DNA of 64,000 nucleotides, taken from positions 372,001-436,000 of the forward strand of contig NZ_NMVJ01000001.1 in NCBI RefSeq assembly GCF_002250565.1. The letters are read 5' to 3'. The notes below the pieces were generated by a model, which saw nothing but the letters and a program-made list of their open reading frames with translations, was not told the origin of the DNA and ran no database searches. The stretch is from Parenemella sanctibonifatiensis. Its GTDB lineage: Bacteria; Actinomycetota; Actinomycetes; Propionibacteriales; Propionibacteriaceae. This document shows positions 17,595 through 27,791 of the stretch, piece by piece. A program made the position numbers and the translations under genes. Every line of letters starts with the position of its first letter. Position 1 is the first letter of the stretch.

Positions 17595-18769
17595 ACCCTC
17601 GCAAGCTCGTCGTCGGCCTGACCATCGGTGGCAGCGCCTGGGCCCTGATGCGGGGGCAGCTGGCCTGGTTCCGGGAACAGGGGTGGCAGATCACTCTGGT
17701 CACCTCACCCGACGATCGCGCGAAACAGACCGCCGACCGCGAGGGCGTGCCCGTACGCGGCATCCCGATGCATCGTGGCCTATCACCGGTGAAGGATGTC
17801 GTCGCGCTGCTGCGATGGGTGTCGTTTCTTCGTACGGAGCGGCCCGATGCCATCAACGTTGGGACACCCAAGGCTTCCCTGCTCGGTGGCATTGCGGCAT
17901 GGCTGACCGGCGTCAAACGCCGTCTCTACGTGGTGCGCGGCCTGCGTCTGGAAGGGTCCACCGGCCCCACTGCCCGACTCCTGTGGGCAATGGAATGGCT
18001 CTCCCACAAGCTCGCCACCGATGTGCTCTACGTCAGCCGCTCACTGGCCCAGGAGGCCGAGCGGCGAGGGCTCGTCATGCCGGGCAAGTCCTGGCTGATC
18101 GGATCCGGAAGCAGCAACGGCGTCGACACCGAGAAGGTGCGAGCCAGGGCTGGCACGGTGGACGCCGCGGAGCTCCGGAGCAGGTTGGGACTGGGCGCCG
18201 AGGACTTCGTGGTGGGCTTCATCGGCCGCATCGCCGCTGACAAGGGCGTCGAGATGATCCTGGACGCAGCGGCCAATCCGCAGCTTCCCACCAACGCAAC
18301 ATTTCTCTTGATCGGGTCCACCGATGATCCGGCGCTGGCGGCCCGAGTCTCCGCTCAGCCGGACCGGATCCGCACCGTCGGGTGGACCGACGACGTCTGG
18401 GGCCATCTGGCGGTCATGGACGTGCTGTGCCTGCCGACGCGACGAGAGGGCTTCCCCAACGTCGTCCTGGAAGCCGCTGCGGTCGGCGTACCGACGATCA
18501 CCACCCGCGCCACCGGAGCAATTGATTCGGTGGTGCCCGAGGTGACTGGCCTGCTGGTCGACGTCGACGATGCCGACGCACTCACCCAGGCGATCAGCCG
18601 CCTCGCAGCCGACCCCGAGTTGACCACCCGCCTCGGTGAGGCGGCACAGCGCCGGGTCGATGACGAGTTTCGCCCCGAACAAATCTGGAGTGGGGTCGAA
18701 GAGATCCTTTCTGGAGATCCCAACCCTGTCCACGCTGCCCGCTTCACCACCAAGGGAGACCGTTCGTGA
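17591..18769 (+). CDS. GT4-family glycosyltransferase
   Basis: A 392-residue GT-B glycosyltransferase from ATG 17591, a 4-bp ATGA overlap with the acetyltransferase. The C-terminal domain is typical: VVGFIGRIAADKGVEMIL, LIGSTDD, VGWTDDVWGHLAVMDVLCLP, and EGFPNVVLEAAAVGVPTITT with the E-x7-E nucleotide-sugar motif. Probably adds the second sugar onto the lipid-linked amino sugar, as PglA does, but donor and linkage cannot be read from sequence. Confidence 0.9.
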   Translation: MNPRKLVVGLTIGGSAWALMRGQLAWFREQGWQITLVTSPDDRAKQTADREGVPVRGIPMHRGLSPVKDVVALLRWVSFLRTERPDAINVGTPKASLLGGIAAWLTGVKRRLYVVRGLRLEGSTGPTARLLWAMEWLSHKLATDVLYVSRSLAQEAERRGLVMPGKSWLIGSGSSNGVDTEKVRARAGTVDAAELRSRLGLGAEDFVVGFIGRIAADKGVEMILDAAANPQLPTNATFLLIGSTDDPALAARVSAQPDRIRTVGWTDDVWGHLAVMDVLCLPTRREGFPNVVLEAAAVGVPTITTRATGAIDSVVPEVTGLLVDVDDADALTQAISRLAADPELTTRLGEAAQRRVDDEFRPEQIWSGVEEILSGDPNPVHAARFTTKGDRS

Positions 18770-19710
18770 AAGTTCTCATCACCGGCGGGGCCGGTTTCAT
18801 CGGCCACAACCTGACCCGGGCGCTGCTCGACACCGACGGGATCGACGAGGTCCGGATCCTCGATGACCTGTCGACCGGCTCGGCGGACAATCTGGCCGGA
18901 ATCGGTGAGGCTCAGTTCACCGAAGGCAGCTTCTTGGACATGGACCTGCTCGGCGGCGTGGTCGCCGGTGTCGACGCGATCGTGCACTTGGGTGCCATCC
19001 CGAGCGTGCCGCGCTCAGTGGCCAACCCGCGGGCGTCGCACGAGGCCAACACCACCGGCACCCTCAACGTGCTGGAAGCAGGCCGGGCCAACAATGTCGG
19101 CCAGGTCATCGTCGCCTCCTCCAGTTCGGTCTACGGCTCCAACCCGAAGCTGCCCAAGAACGAGAACGACTGGACCCGCCCACAAAGCCCCTACGCGGTC
19201 ACCAAGGCCGCCACCGAAGGGTATGCGCTGGCCTACCAGGCCTCCTACGGCCTGAAGACCCTCGCCTTCCGCTTCTTCAACGTCTATGGCCCCGGCCAGT
19301 CGGCTGGGCACGCGTACGCCGCAGTGATCCCGAAGTTCATCGAGGCGGCGCTGACCGGCAAGCCGCTGGAGGTGCACGGCGACGGCACCCAGTCGCGCGA
19401 CTTCACCTATGTGAAGACCGTCTGTCGTGTGATCCAGTCCGCGCTCCTGCGCGGGGTGTCCAGCCCGGATCCGGTCAATCTGGCCTTCGCCACCAACACC
19501 AGCCTGCTGCAGCTGATCGACGAACTGGAGCGGGTGTCGGGCACGGAGCTGGAGAAGAACTTCACCGATCCTCGGGTAGGTGACGTCAAGGCATCCCAGG
19601 CCGATGCGATCCGACTGCGGGAGCTCTTCCCCGAGATCGAGTTGGTGCCGCTTGCCGAGGGGCTGGCGGAGACCTGGAACTGGTACGTCCAGCAGCAGGG
19701 TCAGCAGTGA
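18766..19710 (+). CDS. NAD-dependent nucleotide-sugar epimerase/dehydratase (GalE/WbpP-like)
   Basis: A 314-residue extended SDR from GTG 18766 (4-bp overlap). It has TGGAGFIGHNLTRALL for NAD, LSTGSADNL, SSSSVYGSNP with the catalytic Ser/Thr region, and SPYAVTKAATEG with the YxxxK pair. VYGPGQ and RDFTYVKTV are also conserved. A UDP-GlcNAc or UDP-Glc 4-epimerase role fits the cluster, which also contains a UDP-HexNAc dehydrogenase; the exact sugar is open. Confidence 0.88.
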   Translation: MKVLITGGAGFIGHNLTRALLDTDGIDEVRILDDLSTGSADNLAGIGEAQFTEGSFLDMDLLGGVVAGVDAIVHLGAIPSVPRSVANPRASHEANTTGTLNVLEAGRANNVGQVIVASSSSVYGSNPKLPKNENDWTRPQSPYAVTKAATEGYALAYQASYGLKTLAFRFFNVYGPGQSAGHAYAAVIPKFIEAALTGKPLEVHGDGTQSRDFTYVKTVCRVIQSALLRGVSSPDPVNLAFATNTSLLQLIDELERVSGTELEKNFTDPRVGDVKASQADAIRLRELFPEIELVPLAEGLAETWNWYVQQQGQQ

Positions 19711-20999
19711 TCGGCTCGTCACTGCGCCACACCGCGGCCGTCGCGCTGACGCGAGGGCAGCTCGAGCCGGTGGCCGCGGAGGTTGAAGCCGCCTTGCGGG
19801 GCGGACAGCCGACCCCCGCCAAGCGCATCGCCATCATGAAGCATGCCCTCGAGCAGGTGCCGTTCTACCGACGATTGGGGGAGGTCGCCTTCATTGATCT
19901 CCCTGTCGTCGACAAGGCCCTGATTCGCGCGTCCCAGGACGACTTCTTGGCCGCCGGTTTCGACCGGAGCAAGCTGGCCGCGACCCACACCTCCGGCTCG
20001 ACTGGAATTCCCTTCACGACCTACCAAGATGGCGCAAAGGTCCTTCGCCACCGAGGCTCGCTGGTGGCGAATTACCGCTTTGTCGGTGCGGATCCTTGGG
20101 GCCCGTTCCTGCACACAAAGCAGTGGGGAACCTTGACCTCCCGCCAGCGATGGGTTATGCAACTCACCAAGAACCACTTCGCGTATGCCGGAGTCCATCA
20201 GGACCCCCGACCTCCCGCCGCGATCGCGGGCTGGTTGAAGCGTCATCCGGGCGCTGTGGCGATGGGATACTCGTCCTACTTGGAGGGGCTGTTCCGCGCT
20301 TGGGACGAGTCTGGCCTCTCCATTCCGCCAGGGACGGTACGGGCTGTCGTTGGCATCTCCGAGCCGGCCTCCCCCTTCCTCACCATTCTGACGAAGCGCC
20401 TCTTCGGGGTGTCGCCGAGGATGCGTTACTCAAACATGGAGATGGGCCTCATCGCCTTCTCCGGTGAGGACATGTCCGTCTATCACATCGACACAAGCTC
20501 CTTCCATGTTGAGATCCTCGAGGTGGATTCGAACCGGCCAGCCGACCCTGGGCAGTCCGGACGGATCATCGTCACCGATCTCACCAACCGCGCCATGCCA
20601 TTGCTTCGTTACGACACGGGCGATTTGGGCCGGTTCGTCGTGAGCAACGACGGCGTGCTGGACCGTAGCCGACTTACCGACATTCAGGGGCGACGGCTCG
20701 ACGTCATCCACGCCGGCGACGCCGAGCACCCCCGCCGCCTCCATGCACTGCAGATCTGGGGTCTCACAACACGCATCAGCGAGATCCGCCAGTTCCAGCT
20801 CCGGCAACATTCCTTGGGCCATTTCACTTGGATCCTCAACGCCCCCGCGTCGGCGGAGCTGGAAGGTCGCCTGCGGGCGATCCTTGAGGCCGTGGTCGGG
20901 CCCACCGAGCAGTGTGACTTCACCTACGTCGATGAAGTCCCCGTCCTCGCCTCGGGCAAGCGGCAATTCTTTGTGAACGAGATCGAAGAGAGCCCATGA
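19707..20999 (+). CDS. PaaK/CapK-like adenylate-forming enzyme, type 1
   Basis: A 430-residue member of the phenylacetate-CoA-ligase-like (CapK) group from GTG 19707 (4-bp overlap). Visible adenylation motifs are [11 protein letters not shown] (P-loop), [27 protein letters not shown] and [11 protein letters not shown]. In polysaccharide loci such proteins are thought to activate a carboxylic acid for modification of a sugar; no chemistry has been shown for this subtype. It lacks the cysteine motif of the second copy at 22319. A close relative is the 3' part of the broken gene at 43409-45257. Confidence 0.83.
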   Translation: MIGSSLRHTAAVALTRGQLEPVAAEVEAALRGGQPTPAKRIAIMKHALEQVPFYRRLGEVAFIDLPVVDKALIRASQDDFLAAGFDRSKLAATHTSGSTGIPFTTYQDGAKVLRHRGSLVANYRFVGADPWGPFLHTKQWGTLTSRQRWVMQLTKNHFAYAGVHQDPRPPAAIAGWLKRHPGAVAMGYSSYLEGLFRAWDESGLSIPPGTVRAVVGISEPASPFLTILTKRLFGVSPRMRYSNMEMGLIAFSGEDMSVYHIDTSSFHVEILEVDSNRPADPGQSGRIIVTDLTNRAMPLLRYDTGDLGRFVVSNDGVLDRSRLTDIQGRRLDVIHAGDAEHPRRLHALQIWGLTTRISEIRQFQLRQHSLGHFTWILNAPASAELEGRLRAILEAVVGPTEQCDFTYVDEVPVLASGKRQFFVNEIEESP

Positions 21000-21019
21000 T
21001 CATCAACGAAGGAAGTCCG

Positions 21020-22303
<1,284 letters not shown>

Positions 22304-22318
22304 GAGACCGGAGGACTC

Positions 22319-23713
22319 ATGGGCACCTTGCAACGCATCTATGACCGCTCTCCGGCCGTCGTGCAGGACCTGATGGCCTCGGCCAAGGGGGCCGTCAACA
22401 ACCGTCGACGCTACGGCAAGACCTACTGGGAGCAGCGCGCCTGGTTGCAGCACTACGATCATTGGTCGCTTGACCAGATGATGGCCGATCAGCAGCAGCG
22501 GCTCACCGAGTTCGTCCGATTCGGCGCCACCGAGAGCCCGTTCTATCAACGCTTCTGGGCAGATGTGGATTGGCACGCAGTCCAGGGCTCAGACGACCTT
22601 CCCGAGCTTCCGATCTTGGAGAAGGAACTGCTCCGGGAGCACATGTCCGAGCTTTACACCGTCGACCCCAAGCATTCGACCGAGGGTCATACCGGCGGCA
22701 CCACCGGCAAGTCACTGGTCGTGCGCTACACGCTGAACGACGGCATGAAGCGGATGGCCATGCTGGATCATTTCAAGGCCAAGCACGGCTTTGAGAATCG
22801 AAAGATGCGCAAGGCGACCTTCAGCGGCAAGCACATCGTGCCGCCGGGATATCAAGGCGATCGTTACTGGCGCTACAACGCCCCGGCACGGCAGATGCTC
22901 TATTCCACTTTCGACATGTCCGAAGCCAACCTCCACCACTACGTGGCTGGGCTGAATGACTTCAAGCCGGTGGCCATGGAGGGGTTCTTCACGTCGATGT
23001 GTGATCTGGCCAGCTACATCGAACGCCACGAACTGCCACTGACATTTACTCCCACGGCCATCTTTCCGACCTCAGAAGCCGTCACCCCACGCGGTCGGGC
23101 GCTGCTGGAACGAGTCTTCAAGACCAAGGTCTACGACCAGTACGCCTCCAGCGAGGGCGCCCCCTTCATCACTGAGTGCTCGGCCGGCAAGCTGCATCTT
23201 GAACCTGCCAGCGGCATCTTCGAACCGCTCCCTGGTGCGATCGAGCCCGATGGCACCTGCGAGACCTTGGTGACAAGCTTCACCACTCACGGCACCCCCT
23301 TGGTGCGCTATCAAATCGGTGACGCACTGAAGTTTGGCTCCGCTACCGGCGACCGGCACTGTGAATGCGGCTATGCGGCGCCGACGGTGGCTGGCATCCG
23401 TGGCCGATCCAGCGATCACCTGCTCCGTGCGGACGGCACGAAGATCAACGGCGGACACGTCGCCAACCTCTTCAAGAACATGCCCAACGCCTTGGTGCAG
23501 GCCCAGGCGATCCAGACCGAACTGGGGTCAGTGACGATCAACCTGGTCATCGACCCGCAGCACTACGAGGCCGACTTTGACGACCTCCTTCGCCAGGAGT
23601 TCGTCCACACCTTCGGCCACGAGACCGAGTTGCACATCAATCACGTCGACGAGATTCCGCGCGAGAAGAGCGGCAAGCTGCGTCTGATCAAGAACAATGT
23701 TTCTTCGTCCTGA
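22319..23713 (+). CDS. PaaK/CapK-like adenylate-forming enzyme, type 2
   Basis: A 464-residue second adenylate-forming protein from ATG 22319, behind GGAGGA. Motifs: HTGGTTGKSLVV (P-loop), QYASSEGAPFITEC, LVRYQIGDAL, HCECGYAAPTVAGIRGRSSD and a final EIPREKSGKLRLIKN with the C-terminal lysine typical of adenylate-forming enzymes. It is closer to classical CapK than the copy at 19707 and is not a simple duplicate of it. Having two ligases in one locus suggests two acyl or amino-acid decorations, or successive steps (inference). Confidence 0.85.
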   Translation: MGTLQRIYDRSPAVVQDLMASAKGAVNNRRRYGKTYWEQRAWLQHYDHWSLDQMMADQQQRLTEFVRFGATESPFYQRFWADVDWHAVQGSDDLPELPILEKELLREHMSELYTVDPKHSTEGHTGGTTGKSLVVRYTLNDGMKRMAMLDHFKAKHGFENRKMRKATFSGKHIVPPGYQGDRYWRYNAPARQMLYSTFDMSEANLHHYVAGLNDFKPVAMEGFFTSMCDLASYIERHELPLTFTPTAIFPTSEAVTPRGRALLERVFKTKVYDQYASSEGAPFITECSAGKLHLEPASGIFEPLPGAIEPDGTCETLVTSFTTHGTPLVRYQIGDALKFGSATGDRHCECGYAAPTVAGIRGRSSDHLLRADGTKINGGHVANLFKNMPNALVQAQAIQTELGSVTINLVIDPQHYEADFDDLLRQEFVHTFGHETELHINHVDEIPREKSGKLRLIKNNVSSS

Positions 23714-23723
23714 GGCAGCACCG

Positions 23724-24917
23724 ATGCGGAGCCCCTCGCGGGCCGACCTGTTGCTGGTCGGAGGCATTGCGCTGTCCCCGGTCACCGAGCTGGGCATTGG
23801 GCCGCTCAACGCCGGCGAGATCATGGTGCTGCTGTGGTGCGTGATCGAATGGACGATTCGACGTCCCCGCCCAGCGATCCGTCTTCAGGACGGCTTGTGG
23901 TGGTACCTCTTCTTCCTCTGCATCGTCATTGGAACGTGGATCGGGATCCAACTGACTCCCCATGCCACGGGCGTCGCAGGGCTCCTGACGTGGGCGTACT
24001 TCGCCTTCGTCTTCTTGACCATCGTGGCTGCATTGCGGGCCTGCACACGTGACTATCTGGAGCTCCTTCTGACACGAGTCGGCAGTTGGGGAGCGATCTT
24101 CTTCAGTTTCCTCCTGACGTGGTCGATCCTCGTCTCGAGGTCACTGTTCGGGCTCAGTCTCTGGTACTCCGGGTCTCGGTTCTCGGGCGGTGGCGCCAAC
24201 CCCCACTACGTTGCGCTGGTCGCCGTCGTCTGCGCTTCCATCAACCTGCGAACCGCTGTCAGAGCGAGCACGCTCCGCTCCCGTGTCTGGGCTGGCCTGC
24301 TCATGCTTGCCAGTCTCGTGGCCGGCGCCGCCACCCTGTCGACCACGCTCGCGGCGGCGATCGCGCTGACCGGCTTGGTCATGCTCCTGTGTTACATGCT
24401 CCACGCCCGCAACGTTGGGCTCCTGTGGTTGGTCATGCTCATCGCCGCCGTCGTCGCAGTCATCAACGTCGGCTGGGTCCTCGATACTGCCGTGAAGGTC
24501 GTGGAAGGGGACGCCAACGGCCTTGGCCGCATCGACATCTGGGCCAGCTACACCCAGACCTTTGCCCTCAGCCCCGTGTTTGGCCTGGGCCCTGGAACAC
24601 ACGGAATGGGCGGCACGATCGAGTACCACAATGCGTTCATCGAGATTGCTGCCATGTCCGGGCTACTCGGCCTCCTAGTGTTCCTGATCCTCTGGGGCCG
24701 CGTCTTCCTCGCTGCGCTCCGCACCGATCTATGGCTCACGGCCCCGGTCCTCGTTGGCCTGATGTACGGCGTCGGTGGATTCTCGGTTCGGCGGCTGGTC
24801 TTCTGGGGCGTCCTCGGCATCATCGCCGCCCTTGTCCAGAGCGCGCGGGCAGAGGAGTCCTCGACCGAGAAAGCCCTCGCGGTCCATCCCACCGCCGCCG
24901 TCACACCGCGACCATGA
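23724..24917 (+). CDS. O-antigen polymerase/ligase-like membrane protein (Wzy-like)
   Basis: A 397-residue protein with about ten hydrophobic segments. Near the C-terminus it has GRIDIWASYTQTFALSPVFG, GPGTHGM and YHNAFIEIAAMSGLLGL, the pattern of the O-antigen ligase/polymerase family (the H-N...E...G.lG loop). The chosen start ATG 23724 has TGAGG 7 bp upstream; ATG 23697 would overlap the preceding gene by 17 bp. As the only such protein in the locus it is the probable Wzy polymerase. Last gene of the plus-strand operon; it meets the flippase gene tail to tail with 30 bp between. Confidence 0.85.
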   Translation: MRSPSRADLLLVGGIALSPVTELGIGPLNAGEIMVLLWCVIEWTIRRPRPAIRLQDGLWWYLFFLCIVIGTWIGIQLTPHATGVAGLLTWAYFAFVFLTIVAALRACTRDYLELLLTRVGSWGAIFFSFLLTWSILVSRSLFGLSLWYSGSRFSGGGANPHYVALVAVVCASINLRTAVRASTLRSRVWAGLLMLASLVAGAATLSTTLAAAIALTGLVMLLCYMLHARNVGLLWLVMLIAAVVAVINVGWVLDTAVKVVEGDANGLGRIDIWASYTQTFALSPVFGLGPGTHGMGGTIEYHNAFIEIAAMSGLLGLLVFLILWGRVFLAALRTDLWLTAPVLVGLMYGVGGFSVRRLVFWGVLGIIAALVQSARAEESSTEKALAVHPTAAVTPRP

Positions 24918-24947
24918 CCTGCTTGGAGCCCTCAGGCTCCGTCTTGG

Positions 24948-26168
24948 TCACCCCTGCGTCGCGTCGTCCACGGTCGCAATCTGGCGTCGGACGACGACTG
25001 CCATGACCGCGAAACGCGTCATCCCGCCCGCGGCAGCCATCGCCGCTCCGACGAGAACGTGCGGCGATCCGAGCAGGATCATCAGGCCGCCCACAGCGAT
25101 CGAGGCAATGCACGCCATCGCGACCGCTGCGGTGACCGAGCCGTAGCGGTTCAGCACCTGCAGTGTCACGTCCTGGATGTAGGCCACCACGATTGAGGCC
25201 GCTCCGACCCCGATCAGCAGAAGCGAGGTCCAGTCCATCCCAAACTCCGGGCCGTACACCAGTCGAAGGACCGGGTCTCCCACCAGCGCCACCAGCGCCA
25301 CCAGCGGGACGGCCGCTAGAGCCGCCCGCCGTGTCAGCCGCGCGGAGTATGACTTCAAGAACTGAGTCCCCGATTCATCGCGACGTCGTCGCAACGGCGT
25401 GATGATGATGGTCTGCATCGTCGAGCCCAGCAGGGCAGCGGCGGTCAGGAGGTAGGCCGCCGCCGTGAAGACACCGGTGTCCACGGGGCTGGCGATGATG
25501 CCCAGGACCAGCACAGGGATCTGGAACAGCAGGGACGCCAAGGCCTGACTTCCAGCCGCGAACATGCCTCCCTTGAGGATGTTCGACACGGCTCCGTCGA
25601 CGGCGTCATGCTCGTAGGGGACGCTGCGACCGTTTGACCGTGCCCAGACCGCAGACACCAAGGACATCACGGCCGACATAGCAACGCCGGTCCATCCGAG
25701 CCCGGTGAGCACGACCAGCACCGTCGCTCCGACCGCGGTGCCGATAGCCGAGACGATGAGGATCTGTCCCTGCTTGGCCATCCGGTTGCCGTACTGGACC
25801 CTCCCCAGCTGGAGGTCGCTCAGAGAACTGGTGACCTTGAGGGCCGCCATCGGCAGGCCCATCTCCCAAGAGATCATCGGCACCAGCCAGGTCAGCCCAA
25901 CGACGATGACCACGCCAATGACACACCCCAGCCAACGCAACCGCACGTAGGTGTGCCAAGGCCAGCGCACGCTCGCGGACAAGAAAATTGTCCGAAGTCC
26001 CATCTGGCACAGGACGAAGATGGGAGTGAACAGGGCGAGCACAAACCCGTACTCGGCCACCGCGGCCGCGCCGCCCTCGGTCCGCGCAAAAAGCCAGATG
26101 AGATACCAGCGCACCAACGAGGAACTGGCGATCCCGAGGGTGACCAGCATCGCTCCGCGCTTGGCCAT
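24948..26168 (-). CDS. Polysaccharide flippase-like membrane protein (Wzx-like)
   Basis: A 406-residue polytopic protein from ATG 26168 with about twelve hydrophobic stretches and charged loops. It has the general look of MATE-superfamily polysaccharide transporters: a start with basic residues and an early TM, VLALFTPIFVLCQMGLRTIFL, a long mid-loop, and a late DVTLQVLNRYGS. Recognition rests on topology, length and location beside Wzy and the tyrosine kinase, because Wzx proteins have few fixed motifs. It would move lipid-linked repeat units across the membrane. Confidence 0.75.
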   Translation of the reverse strand: MAKRGAMLVTLGIASSSLVRWYLIWLFARTEGGAAAVAEYGFVLALFTPIFVLCQMGLRTIFLSASVRWPWHTYVRLRWLGCVIGVVIVVGLTWLVPMISWEMGLPMAALKVTSSLSDLQLGRVQYGNRMAKQGQILIVSAIGTAVGATVLVVLTGLGWTGVAMSAVMSLVSAVWARSNGRSVPYEHDAVDGAVSNILKGGMFAAGSQALASLLFQIPVLVLGIIASPVDTGVFTAAAYLLTAAALLGSTMQTIIITPLRRRRDESGTQFLKSYSARLTRRAALAAVPLVALVALVGDPVLRLVYGPEFGMDWTSLLLIGVGAASIVVAYIQDVTLQVLNRYGSVTAAVAMACIASIAVGGLMILLGSPHVLVGAAMAAAGGMTRFAVMAVVVRRQIATVDDATQG

Positions 26169-26236
26169 CAACGGTCCGATTCAACGGGTCTGGTCAGCAT
26201 GATCTCCAGAAACATCACCATGATTGCCGCGCAGGC

Positions 26237-27607
26237 TCAGACGGCAGCGACGGGCCGCTGTTCGTGCGAGGTGTAGTAGGAGCTGTAGTAGCCACCCGCA
26301 CGCTTGTCCACCGGCACACCGTTGAGCACCACACCCAGCAGCGTTACGTCACCGGATTTCAGAAGGTCCAGCGACGTGGTCAACTGTGGGCGATGCACCA
26401 CTCCGGAGCGCGCCACCACGATGGCTCCACCGGTCTGCGCGGACAGCACCACGGCGTCGGTGACCGGGAGCAATGGCGGGGTGTCGAAGAGCACGTAGTC
26501 ATACTGACGCTCGACTCGTGCCAGCAAGTGTGCCATGGCCTCCGACCCCAGCAGCTCCGAGGGGTTGGGCGGCACGGTGCCGGCCGGCAGCACCGACAGG
26601 AATTGGGTGACCGGGATCGTCAGTGCTTCCAGGGATCCCCGGCCGGTCAGCACGTCCGACATGCCGAGCTCGCTGTCGAGCCGCATCCGGGCCGCCACCT
26701 GGGGGCGTCGCAGGTCAGCATCGATGAGCAGCACCGACTCGCCGGCCTCGGCCAACACGCGGGCAAGGTTGACCACCGTCTCCGTCTTGCCCTCAGCCGC
26801 GACCGAGGAGGTCACCACCATGGAATTGCGGCGTTCCCCGCCGAGTCCGACAAAGCCGACATTGGTGCGCAACCGCCGATAGGCCTCGGCATTGGCCCAT
26901 TGCTCACCATCGGGCAGCGCCCGATCAGCCGAGGCAACGATCTGACCGATTGACGCAAGCACGGGCGCCGGGGTGATCTTGGCGACGTCATCCTTGTTGC
27001 GGAGTCGGGTGTCCAGCACCGACCGCAGCACCGCTTGCCCGAGCCCGATGAGCACTCCGACGACCGCACCCAGCGCAATGTTGAGGGCCGGGCGAGGCGC
27101 CACCGGACTACCGGGCACCACGGCTGGATCGATCACCGATGCGCTCACCAGACGTGTGCCGTCGGCACCAGCCGGCGACAACTGCCCCACGGTCCGGACC
27201 AAGCTGGCGCTGACGTGGTTGGCCAGCAACGCCGCCTGCTCAGGATTGGCGTCATTGACCTGAATCTTGATGATGGAGGTCGAATCGGGGGCGCTGACGG
27301 TCAACTTCCCCGCCAACTGCGACGGGGTGAGTGGCAGACCGAGCTCGTCGATGACCGGTTGCAGCACAGTCGCCGTCTTCGTGACCTGAACATAGGAGTC
27401 CACCTGACGCTCGGCATAGGTGGCGCCCGAGGACAGTTCCCCAGCGGTTTCGCCGGCCTCCACCGTCAGGAACACCTGCGCGGCTGCGCTGTAGGTCGGC
27501 GACTGCAAGAGCGTCATGCCGGCCGCGATCGCGATGCATACCAAGACGCTCGCAACGGCACTACGCCAGTAGCGCCGGAAGATCCGCGCGTATTGCTGCA
27601 GCTCCAT
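26237..27607 (-). CDS. Polysaccharide-synthesis tyrosine autokinase (Wzc/CpsCD-type BY-kinase)
   Basis: A 456-residue protein from ATG 27607, with AAGGACA upstream. Two membrane helices near residues 20-40 and 175-195 enclose an extracellular Wzz-like loop. The cytoplasmic kinase domain has Walker A SSVAAEGKTETVVNLA, Walker A' VLLIDADLRRP and Walker B DYVLFDTPPL, and ends in a tyrosine cluster (GGYYSSYYTSHEQ) for autophosphorylation. Modulator and kinase are fused in one chain. The family controls chain length and export of capsular polymers. Downstream (minus strand) is the flippase; divergently transcribed is the phosphatase-containing fusion. Confidence 0.92.
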   Translation of the reverse strand: MELQQYARIFRRYWRSAVASVLVCIAIAAGMTLLQSPTYSAAAQVFLTVEAGETAGELSSGATYAERQVDSYVQVTKTATVLQPVIDELGLPLTPSQLAGKLTVSAPDSTSIIKIQVNDANPEQAALLANHVSASLVRTVGQLSPAGADGTRLVSASVIDPAVVPGSPVAPRPALNIALGAVVGVLIGLGQAVLRSVLDTRLRNKDDVAKITPAPVLASIGQIVASADRALPDGEQWANAEAYRRLRTNVGFVGLGGERRNSMVVTSSVAAEGKTETVVNLARVLAEAGESVLLIDADLRRPQVAARMRLDSELGMSDVLTGRGSLEALTIPVTQFLSVLPAGTVPPNPSELLGSEAMAHLLARVERQYDYVLFDTPPLLPVTDAVVLSAQTGGAIVVARSGVVHRPQLTTSLDLLKSGDVTLLGVVLNGVPVDKRAGGYYSSYYTSHEQRPVAAV

Positions 27608-27791
27608 CAGCAGTGTCCTTCTCCGAGCCGACGGCCCTGGGTTGTTCTCTGTGCCCCGCGCCAGTGCTGCGCCTAGGATGGTCCAACGCTGGCCGGTCTG
27701 GGCCAAACACTAGCGCACCGCAACCGGTTTCGAGGCCCCGAAGGTCGACCCGGGGTTGAGGGCACCAACGTCCGAGATGAGGAGTGATGGC

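Noticed and set aside
27756-27791. Upstream start for the RmlC-RmlD-PTP fusion
   Set aside because: ATG 27792 has GAGGAG at the right distance, and the family N-terminus starts there.
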